Origin: Gnetum montanum
Taxonomy: Eukaryota > Streptophyta > Gnetopsida > Gnetales > Gnetaceae
DNA: 64,000 nucleotides
Direction of reading: 5' to 3'
Assembly: GCA_015680685.1 (NCBI GenBank)
Contig: MNCI01011460.1
Location: 135,454 to 199,453 of the forward strand
Shown here: piece after piece, positions 24,421 to 33,600 of the stretch
Position numbering within the stretch: position 1 is the first letter of the stretch
Layout: each line of letters starts with the position of its first letter
Notes under the pieces: model-generated
Seen by the model: the letters and a program-made list of their open reading frames with translations, nothing else
Databases searched by the model: none
Told to the model about the DNA's origin: nothing
Made by a program: the position numbers and the translations under genes

Positions 24421-24480
24421 GGTGGATGTTGCTCTTAGGACTTCGTCGACACCTTCTGAGAAATCAGAGTGTTTGGGTTT

Positions 24481-24514
<34 letters not shown>

Positions 24515-24576
24515 TGAATTGACGGAAGGGCACCACCAAGAGTGGAGCCTGTGGCTTAATTTAACTCAACATGGGA

Positions 24577-24609
<33 letters not shown>

Positions 24610-24988
24610 TAGATTGAGAGCTCTTTCTTGATTCTATGGGTGGTGGTGCATGGCCGTTCTTAGTTGGTGGAGTGATTTGTCTGGTTAATTCTGTTAACAA
24701 AAGAGACCTCAGCCTGCTAACTAGCTACATGGAGGTATGCCCTTTGTGGATAGCTTCTTAGAGGGACTATGTCCGCTCAGGCCATGGAAGTTTGAGGCAA
24801 TAACAAGTCTGTGATGCCCTTAGATGTTCTGGGCTGCACGCGCGCTACACTGATGCATTCAGCGAGCCTCCTTCCCTAGTCCGAGAGGATCGGGAAATCT
24901 TGTGAAAATGCATCGTGATGGGGATAGATCTTTGCAATTATTGGTCTTGAACAAGGAATTCCTAGTAAGCATGAGTCATCAGCTAACA

Positions 24989-25022
<34 letters not shown>

Positions 25023-25184
25023 ATCGCTCCTACCGATTGAACGATCTGGTGAAATGTTCGGATTATGGCGACAATGATGGTTTCGCCATCATCGACGTCG
25101 TGAGAAGCTCATTGAGCCTTATCGTTTAGAGGAAGGAGAAGTCGTAACAAGGTTACCGTAGGTGAACCTGCGGTAGGATCATTG
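23370..25184 (+). rRNA. 18S (small subunit) rRNA gene, unit 1, probably decayed
   Basis: RNA of the 40S ribosomal subunit. The gene begins at TACCTGGTTGATCCTGCCAG and ends at GGATCATTG, 1,815 bp, the usual land-plant size. Conserved blocks follow in order: CTTGTCTCAAAGATTAAGCC, GGAGGGCAAGTCT, AAGCTCGTAGTTGGATCTTG, GAGGTGAAATTCTTGGAT, TTTGTACACACCGCC. Several near-invariant positions are changed, mostly C to T or G to A. The 530 loop reads GTGCTAGCAGCCGTGG instead of GTGCCAGCAGCCGCGG (23935-23950). The decoding region reads ACCGCCCATCGCTCC instead of ACCGCCCGTCGCTCC. The region near 24510 reads AAATGAATTGACGG instead of AAAGGAATTGACGG, followed by CACCAAGAG and CTGTGGC. These changes suggest a silenced copy rather than a working gene. 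Length is fully conserved, so decay is by substitution only. Confidence 0.95.
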
Positions 25185-26007
25185 ACGTGCACATGGTTTT
25201 ATCCCATTGGTCACGGTCTTGCGTTCCCGTCGCAGTGACGAGGAATGCTTGGGGATGGGGGCGGGGGGACCACGATGGTGGTTCCACGCTGCGATGGGAC
25301 TTCGTGGGGAGAGCATGCGTATGGCGGGGGTGCGAGAGGTTGCGTTAGAATTATGCCTCGCATGTTCGATGGATCGATGGATGGCCCGAAGGGCACGCCA
25401 TCGCCCAGGCAGGCTTCAAGGCGTCGTTCCAGAGTGGGGGCTTAGGTTGTCCCCCAATTGAGGACGCGTCATCGTCGTGCGTTGAGGATAGACGACCCGT
25501 GAAGGGAGCGTGTACGCCTGGGTGAGAGAGAGTCACGGAGCTCTATGTTTGCGGTCAAACAACTTTTAAAATACAAAGGCTGGACGCGAGGGGGACATAC
25601 GAGGACTGCTATTTTTCTCCCTGGGCCATCCGGTTCTGCAGGAGGGAGGGGATAAGTCACGATGGCTGGGTGCAGCTCTCTTCTCCCATTGCACGTGTTC
25701 TAGGCGAATGGTTTCCCTTAGCTTGTGGGTTGCAAGGTACGTCATCGCTTTGGGCAAATGCAGGGGGGCCTTGAGCCAAACAACCGCGGTGCTGGTGCTT
25801 CGCAGGTTGTCGTTCCGTGCACCCGTGGGTTGCATAGCAGGGTCCTCGTTCGCAGGGTGGTCGGCAACACCCTTGTCCGAACGTCGATGCTTGGTCACAT
25901 CCCTCAGGTGGCACCTGCTTCTCTTTCCCCAATGCAAGGGTGCGAGTGGCACCAAGGATGTGACGAACGTCCACCGCGGTGATCAACCGGGGTTCGTGAC
26001 CCCAACC
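25185..26007 (+). other. ITS1, unit 1 (about 823 bp)
   Basis: Internal transcribed spacer between 18S and 5.8S, removed during rRNA maturation. At 25939-25960 it carries GGGTGCGAGTGGCACCAAGG, resembling the plant ITS1 processing motif GGCRY-N(4-7)-GYGYCAAGGAA. It is longer than the 200-300 bp usual in flowering plants. Open frames on both strands here are spurious. Confidence 0.9.
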
Positions 26008-26164
26008 ACGACTCTCGACAATGGATATCTCGGCTCTCATTTCGATGAAGAATGTAGCGAAATGTGATACTTTGTGTGAATTGCAGAATCCCGTGAATCA
26101 TCGAATCTTTGAACACAAGTTGTGCCCGAGGCCTAGGTCGAGGGCACGTCTGGCTAGGTGTGAT
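26008..26164 (+). rRNA. 5.8S rRNA gene, unit 1, with substitutions in conserved motifs
   Basis: RNA of the 60S subunit that pairs with the 5' end of 26S rRNA. It runs from ACGACTCTCGACAATGGATA to about GGCTAGGTGTGA, roughly 157 bp (ends approximate). Three plant motifs are often used to tell functional from pseudogene ITS copies. Here CGATGAAGAACGTAGC reads CGATGAAGAATGTAGC (C to T), GAATTGCAGAATCC is intact, and TTTGAACGCA reads TTTGAACACA (G to A). Both changes are at CpG sites. CGGCAACGG near the start reads CGACAATGG. The pattern fits a methylated, unselected copy. Confidence 0.93.
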
Positions 26165-26463
26165 GAAAGATCCTAGGCTACACCCTCCTTGCCCCATGCG
26201 AGGAGGGTAGCGGATGTGGTCGTCCGTGTCTCCCGAGGTGCGGTCGCCTGAAAAGTTGTCGTCGATCGTGTTTTCTCGCTTCTACCTGGACGAAGTGATG
26301 GATGGTGGTGGTGGTCTGTGCATTCCCTACACTGAGCATGCAGGAGGTATGTTGGCCCCCTCCCTGCCCTTCTCCTTCGATGCGATGTGGGACCGAGCGA
26401 CCAGCAGGGGCGATGTTCCTCCTTTGCGTCGCGCATAGGAGGGGTGATGCTCCCTCTTCATAG
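26165..26463 (+). other. ITS2, unit 1 (about 299 bp)
   Basis: Internal transcribed spacer between 5.8S and 26S, the same length as in unit 2. It contains CCTCCTTGCCCCATGCGAGG (26186-26205), a candidate hairpin, and ends at TGACCCCAG, the start of 26S. Confidence 0.88.
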
Positions 26464-27750
26464 TGACCCCAGTTTAGGTGAGGGTACCCACCGAGTTTAA
26501 GCATATAACTAAGTGGAGGAAGAGAAACTTACGAGGATTCCTCTAGTAATGGCAAGCGAACCGGGAATAGCCCAGCGTGAAAATCTGGTGGTGGTGGCCG
26601 CCTGAATTATAGTCTACAGAAGCATCCCCTACGGCGGACCAAGCCTAAGTCCCCTAGAATGGGGCATCAGAGACGGTGACAGCCCAATTGGGCTTGGACC
26701 CTGCTGCATCATGGGGTGCTATTGGCGAGTCAGGTTGTTTGGGAATGCAACCCTAAGCGGGTGGTAAATTCCGTCCAAGGCTAAATATGCACGAGAGACT
26801 GATAGTGAACAAGTACAGCGAGGGAAATATGAAAAGGACTTTGAAAAGAGAGTTAAAAAGTGCTTGAAATTATCGAGAGGGAAGTGGATGGAGGCCAACG
26901 TTGCTTTCCAGCCGGACGTGGAGCAGAGCGTGTATGCTTTGATCTGCCGCTCGGTCCGGGAGGTGAGTCCACGTGGATCGGTGCCGTGGCACAAGCGTGC
27001 GCAACTGGCTGCGCGCGTGCTACCGCTGTGACGGTTGAGGGTCCAAGCACGCATCCCTTGGAGGGGCGGGTCCTACGGCACCTACGCGCTCGGGATGCAG
27101 ATTGCATGGGCTTTCCATTCAACCCGTCTTGAAACACGGACCAAGGTGTCTAACATGCGTGCAAGTCGTCGGGTTTGGAAATGCGCACGGTGCAAGGAAG
27201 CTGAAAGGTAGGATCCTTGTGCGGGCGCGGAGCACCATCCATTGACCTTGATCTTGTTGAGAAGGGTTCAAGTGAGAGCATGCCTGTTGGGACCCAAAAG
27301 ATGGTGAACTATGCCTGAGCAGGGTGAAGCTAGAGGAAACTCTGGTGGAGGCCCATCGTGATACTAACGTGCAAATCATTCGTCTGACTTGGGTATAGGG
27401 GCGAAAGACTAATTGAACCATCTAGTAGTTGGTTCCCTCCGAAGATTCCCTCAGGATAGCTAGAGCTCATGCTCTCGAGTTTTATCAGGTAAAGAAAATG
27501 GTTAGAGGCATCGGGGGCGCAACGCCCTTGACCTATTCTCAAACTTTAAATAGGTAAGAAGACGCGGCTGCCTCAGTGAGCTACGTCAACGAATCGAGAG
27601 CTCCAAGAAGGCCATTTTTGGTAAGCAGAACTGCCGATGCGGGCTGAACCGAAAGTCAAGCTACAGTGCCTAACTGCGCGCTAACCCAAAACCCACAAAG
27701 GGTGTTGGTTGATTAAGATAGTAGGACGGTGGTCATGGAAGTTGAAATCT

Positions 27751-27782
<32 letters not shown>

Positions 27783-28215
27783 TCAACTAGCCCCTCATAA
27801 CCGCATTAGGTCTCCAAGGTGAACAACCTCTGGTCCATAGAATAATGTAGGTAAGGGAAGTCGAAAAAATGGATCCGTAACTTCGGGAAAAGGATTGGAT
27901 CTAAGGGTTGGGCCTAGGGGTCTGCGCCCTGAACCCGTAGGTTGTCAAGGACCTGCCTGAGCTGCTTCTGTGGCGACGGTAGGCCCTTGCATGCTGGTCG
28001 GGTGACGGACGCAGAGTACCCTCCCCCCCTCCATAGGGGAGGGCTTTCCCTAGGCAATGAACAACCAGCTCAGAACTGGCTTGGACAAGGGGAATCCGAC
28101 TATTTAATTAAAACAAAGCATTGCGATGGTTCTTGCAGATGCTGACGCAATGTGATTTCTGCCTAGTGCTCTGAATGTCAAAGTGAAGAAATTCAACCAA
28201 GCGCGGGTAAACGGT

Positions 28216-28253
<38 letters not shown>

Positions 28254-29369
28254 TGTCATCTAATTAGTAACACGTCTGAATGGATTAACGAGATTCTCAT
28301 TGTCCCTACCTACTATCTAGCGAAACCATAGCCAAGGGAATGGGCTTGGCAGAATCAGCGGGGAAAGAAGACCCTATTGAGCTTGAGTCTATTTTGACTT
28401 TGTGAAATGACTTAGGAGGTGTAGAATAAGTGGGAGCCGCTTGCGGCACAAGTGAAATACCACTACTTTTAATGTTATTTTACTTACTCCGTTGGTCAGG
28501 AACAGGGCACGGCCCTAGCTTTTGGATCCAAGATGCGCCTCGGTGTGTTGATCCGCGTGGAAGACAAAGTTAGGTGGGGAGTTTGGCTGGGGTGGCACAT
28601 CTGTTAAAAGATAACGCAGGTGTCCTAAGATGAGCTCAACGAGAACAGAAATCTCATGTGGAACAGAAGGGTAAAAGCTCATTTGATTTTGATTTTCAGT
28701 ACGAATACAAACCATGAAAGCATGGCCTATCGATCCTTTAGATCTTCGGAATTTGAAGCTAGAGGTGTCAAAAAAGTTACCACAAGGATAACTGGCTTGT
28801 GGCAGCCAAGCGTTCATAGCGACGTTGCTTTTTGATCCTTCGATGTTAGCGCTTCCTATCATTGTGAAGCAGAATTCACCAAGTGTTGGATTTTTCACCC
28901 ACCAATAGGGAACGTGAGCTAGGTTTAGACCATCATGAGACAGGTTAGTTTTACCCTACTGATGATGCGCGCCGCGATAGTAATTCAACTTAGTACGAGA
29001 GGAACCGTTGATTCACACAATTGGTCATCGTGTTTGGTTGAAAAGCTAGTGACGCAAAGCTACCATGTTTCAGATTATGACTGAACGCCTCTAAGTCAGA
29101 ATCCATGCTAGAGGCGGCGCCTCTTTCCTCTTCGGTTGCTACATGACCTGCGGTAGGGGCAGCTTCGTTGCTCTTGTTGGCATGTGTTGATGGTACCCCT
29201 TGGTCCTGCCTGCACGGTTGGGGCACTGGGGGCCATGCAGTTTCATTTTGAGTGGTCGGCAAGAAGAATCCTTTGTAGAAGACTTAAATACACGATGGGG
29301 TATTGTAAGTGGCAGAGTGGCCTTGCTGCCACGATCCACTGAGATTCAGCCTCTTATCATCGAGATTCG
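26464..29369 (+). pseudogene. 26S (large subunit) rRNA pseudogene, unit 1, with a 534-bp internal deletion
   Basis: Starts at TGACCCCAG, followed by GAGTTTAAGCATATAACTAA, and ends near CGAGATTCG; about 2,906 bp against about 3,390 bp in unit 2. At 27787-27798 the sequence jumps from CTAGCCCC straight to TCATAACCGC. In unit 2 these two points are separated by 534 bp (55663-56196) of well-conserved 26S, including GATGGCGCTTAAGCG and GAGTAGGAGGGCGCGGCGG. By comparison with bacterial 23S organisation this removes most of domain III. Beside the peptidyl-transferase centre it reads CACAAGGATAACTGG (28781-28795), where unit 2 keeps CACAGGGATAACTGG. The sarcin-ricin loop AGTACGAGAGGA (28992) is intact. 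A ribosome could hardly be built from this RNA. Confidence 0.93.
27787..27798 (+). other. Junction of the 534-bp 26S deletion
   Basis: CTAGCCCC joins TCAT here. The matching points in unit 2 are 55662 and 56197. At most one base of microhomology (C) is seen, which is more like end joining than slippage between repeats. Confidence 0.88.
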
Positions 29370-29840
29370 TGATCCTCACTCTCTCTCCCTCATTCTCTTT
29401 CTCCTTCTCTTTCTTTCACTTTGTCTCCCTCCGCAGGTGCCTCGCTGCGTCTCATACCCTCATCTCGTGGGGTCATGCATTTGTCTTCCCCTTCACGGGC
29501 ACATGCGCACACACACGTGCATGTGTGACGCCCCTTAGTAAATTTGTGTCGTGTTGGCAGCGAACGTCCCCTCTGCATGTGAGGTCGCACGAAGTCGGAG
29601 GCCGCAGTGCAACCTTCCTGATGAGGTTTCCGCTCTCGTCCATGACCCTCGTGACAAAATTCGCAAGCGTGCAGCATGGGGAGAGCTAGTGTTCTCGCTG
29701 GGAGCACCACACGGTGCTCTCGCGATAGTGCGCTCTCCAAGGGAGCACCTCGCAAAGCTGCGTTGGCACAAATACTACCATGAGACCAAGTGTGTTTGCC
29801 AAATGGGCACCCATGTGACCAAGCGTTGGCCGAATGGGGA
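29370..29840 (+). other. 3' spacer after unit 1, non-repetitive
   Basis: Sequence between the 26S end and array A. It holds a pyrimidine-rich tract, a CACATGC / GCATGTG inverted repeat (29500-29506 with 29519-29525) and a degenerate S element (AAAATTCGCAAGCGTGCAGC, then ATGGGGAGAGCTAG, about 29655-29770). The degenerate S lacks the TATA core but keeps the CACGGTGCTC dyad. The same order is found after unit 2. Confidence 0.75.
29373..29435 (+). terminator. Pyrimidine-rich tract just after 26S, possible Pol I termination or processing region
   Basis: Starts within a few bases of the 26S 3' end and is almost entirely C and T (CTCTCTCCCTCATTCTCTTT and similar). Unit 2 has the matching tract at 57724-57784. 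Plant 3' ends of rRNA precursors often map to such tracts; no specific terminator protein site can be shown here. Confidence 0.4.
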
Positions 29841-30639
29841 ACCCTCAAGATAAAATTTATAAGGATGCAAAAGACAGTTTGGCTGAAACTGGCCCAATCA
29901 ACATATAGGCGGAGAGGTAGCGTTCTACCTGGGAGTACCTCATGACCAAGTGTTGACCATATAGTCCCTCATGACCAACTGTTGGCCCATATGGTCCCTC
30001 GTGTCCAAGGGTTGGCCCAACCATCCCTGGTGACCAACTGTTGAACCAACGGACCCTCATGACCAACTGTTGGACCAACAGACCCTCGTGACCAAGGGTT
30101 TGCCCAACCGTCCCTTGTGACCAACTGTTGGTCCAACCGTCCCTCGTGGCCAAGGATTGGGATTGGCCCAACCGTCCCTCATGATCAAATTTACAAGGGT
30201 GCAGGATGGTATGGCTCAAACTGGCCCAATCAGCATATATGGGGAGAGGTAAACAGTCCCTCGTGACCCAGGGTTGCCCCAACGGTCCCTCCTAACCAAC
30301 TATTGGACCAACGGACCCTCGTGACCAAGGGTTGGCCCAACTGTTGGTCCAACGATCCCTCGTGACCAAGTGTTCTCCAAACGATCCCTCATGACCAAAT
30401 TTATAAGGGTGCAGGATGGTACAGCTGAAATTGGCCCAATCAGCGTATATGGGGAGAGGTAGCGTTCTCCCAGGGAGCACCTTGCATAGTTGTAATGGCA
30501 CGAGCACTTTCACGTGAATAAGTGTTGGCCAAACAGTCCCTCATGACCAAGTGTTGAACCAACGGTCCCTCGTGACTAGGGGTTGGCCCAACCATCCCTT
30601 ATGACCAACTGTTGGCCCAACGGTCCCTCGTGACCAAAT

Positions 30640-33600
30640 TTAAAAGGGTGCAAGATGGTACGGCTGAAACTGGCCCAATTAGCGTATATGGGGAGAGGTA
30701 GCATTCTCCCTGGGCATGAGCACTTTCACGTGAATAAGTGTTGGCCAAACAGTCCCTTGTGACCAAGTGTTGAACCAATGGTCCCTCGTGACTAAGGGTT
30801 GGCCCAACAGTCCGTCGTGGCCAAGGGTTGGCCCAATGGTCCCTCGTGACCAAGTGTTCACGAAACGGTCCCTCATGACCAAGAGTTCACCAAACGGTCC
30901 CTCGTGATCAAGTGTTCGCCTAATGGTCCCTCGTGGCCAAGGGTTGCCCCAACGGTCCCTCGTGACCAAGGGCTGGCCCAACGGTCCCTCGTGACCAAGT
31001 GTTCGTCAAACGGTCCCTCATGACCAAGTGTTGGCCCAACGATCCCTCGTGACCAAATTTATAAGGTTGCAGGACGATACGACTGAAACTGGCCCAATCA
31101 GCATATATGGGGAGAGGTAGCGTTCTCCCTGGGAGCACCTTGCATAGTTGCACTGGCACAAGCACTTTCAGGTGAATAAGTGTTGGCCAAACGGTCCCTC
31201 GTGACCAAGAATTGAACCAACAGTCCCTCATGACCAAGCATTGGCCCAACGATCCCTCGTGGCCAAGGGTTGGCCCAACGGTCCCTCATGACCAAGTGTT
31301 CACCAAACGGTCCCTCGTGACCAAGTGTTCGCCAAACAGTCCCTCGTGACCAAGTGTTCACCTAATGTTCTGTCATGGCCAAGGTTTGCCCAAATGGTCC
31401 CTTGTGACCAAGGGTTGGCCCAACGGTCCCTCGTGACCAAGTGTTCACCAAACGGTCCCTCATGACCAAGTGTTGGCCCAACAGTCCCTCGTGATCAAAT
31501 TTATAAGGGTGCAGGATGGTACAGCTGAAACTGGCCTAATCAGCATATATGGGGAGAGGTAGCATTCTCCCTGGGAGCACCTTGCATAGCTGCACTGGCA
31601 CGAGCACTTTCACATGACCAAGTGATGGCCCAATGGACCCTCATAACCAAGTGTTGGCCAAATGATCCCTCGTGACCAAGTGTTGAACCAACGGTCCCTC
31701 GTGACCAAGGGTTGGCCCAACCATCCATTGTGACCAACTGTCGGCCCAACGATCCCTCATGGCCAAGGGTTGGCCCAATGGTCCCTCGTGCCCAAGTGTT
31801 CACCAAAGGGTCCCTCATGACCAAGTGTTCGCCCAACGGTCCCTCGTGACCAAATTTATAAGGGTGGAGGACGGTATGGCTGAAACTGGCCCAATCAGCA
31901 TATATGGGGAGAGGTAACGTTCTCCCTGGGTATGAGTACTTTCACGTGAATAAGTGTTGGCCAAACAGTCCCTCGTGACCAAGTGTTGAACCAACGGTCC
32001 ATCATGACCAAGGGTTGACCCAACCGTCCCTTATGACCAACTGTCGGCCCAACAGTCCCTCGTGGCCAAGGGTTGGCCCAACGGTCACTCGTGACCAAGT
32101 GTTGGCCCAATGGTCCCTCGTGACCAAGTGTTCGCCAAATGATCCCTCGTGACCAAGTGTTCGTCCAATGGTCCCTCGTGGCCAAGGTTTGCCCCAATGG
32201 TCCCTCATGACCGAGTGTTCACCAAACTGTCCCTCGTGACCAAGTGTTAGCCCAACGGTCCCTCATGACCAAATTTATAACGGTGCAAGACGGTACGGCT
32301 AAAACTGGCCCAATCAGCATATATGGGGAGAGTTAGCATTCTCCCTGGGAGCACCTTGCATAGCTGCGCTGGCACGAGTACTTTCACGTGAATAACTATT
32401 GGCCAAATGGTACCTCGTGACCAAGTGTTGAACCAACGGTCCCTCGTGACCAAGGGTTGGCCCAACCGTCCCTTGTGACCAACTGTTGGCCCAATGGTCC
32501 CTCGTGGCCAAGGGTTGGCCCAACGGTCCCTCGTGGCCAAGCGTTCGTCCAACGGTCCCTCGTGGCCAAGGGTTGGCCCAACGGTCCCTCGTGACCAAGT
32601 GTTCACGAAATGGTCCCTCGTAACCAAGTGTTCACGAAATGGTCCCTCGTGACCAAGTGTTCACAAAATGGTCCCTCGTGACCAAGTGTTCGCCAAACGT
32701 TCCCTCGTGACCAAGTGTTCGCCTAATGGTCCCTCATGGTAAAGGGTTGCCCCAACAGTCCCTCATGACCAAGGGTTGTCCCAACGGTCCCTCATGACCA
32801 AGTGTTCACCAAACGGTCCCTCGTGACCAAGGGTTGCCCCAACGGTCCCTTGTGACCAAATTTATAAGGGTGCAGGACGGTATTGCGGAAATTGGCCCAA
32901 TCAGCATATATGGGGAGAGGTAGCATTCTCCCTGGGAGCACCTTGCATAGCTACGCTGGCACAAGCTCTTTCACATGAATAAGTGTTGGCCAAAAAGTCC
33001 CTCGTGACCAAGTGTTGAACCAATGGTCCCTCATGACCAAGACTTGAACCAACGGTCCCTCGTGACCAAGTGTTGGTCCAATAGACAATCGTGACCAAGG
33101 GTTGGCCCAACGGTCCCTCGTGACCAAGTGTTCACCAAACGGTCCCTCGTGACCAAGTGTTGGCCCAACGGTCCCTCGTGACCAAATTTATAAGGGTGCA
33201 GGACGGTACAGCTGAAATTGGTCCAATCAGCATATATGGGGGGAGGTAGCGTTCTCCCTGGGCACGAGCTCTTTCACATGAATAAGTGTTGTCCAAATGG
33301 TCCCTCGTGACCAAGTGTTGAACCAATGGTCCCTCATGACCAACGGTTGGCCCAACCGTCCCTTGTCACCAACTGTCAGCCCAACGTTCCCTCATGGCCA
33401 AGGGTTGGCCCAACGGTCCCTCATGATAAAGTGTTCGCCAAACAGTCCCTCGTGACCAAGTGTTCGGCCAACGGTTCCTCATGATCAAATTTATAAGGGT
33501 GCAGGACGGTACGGCTGAAACTGGCCCAATCAGGATATATGGGGAGAGGCTGTGTTCTCCCTGGGCATGAGCACTTTCACGTGAATAAGTGTTGGCCAAA

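Noticed and set aside
25566-26040. Open frames in ITS1, ITS2 and antisense to 26S (for example 53580-54137, 28515-28898, 56791-57300)
   Set aside because: They overlap structural RNA genes and their spacers; their conservation is explained by the rRNA.
29660-29770. Degenerate S element in the 3' spacer as an active promoter
   Set aside because: It lacks the TATA-type core (GCAGCATGGGGAGAG instead of CATATATGGGGAGAG), so it is noted only as a relic.
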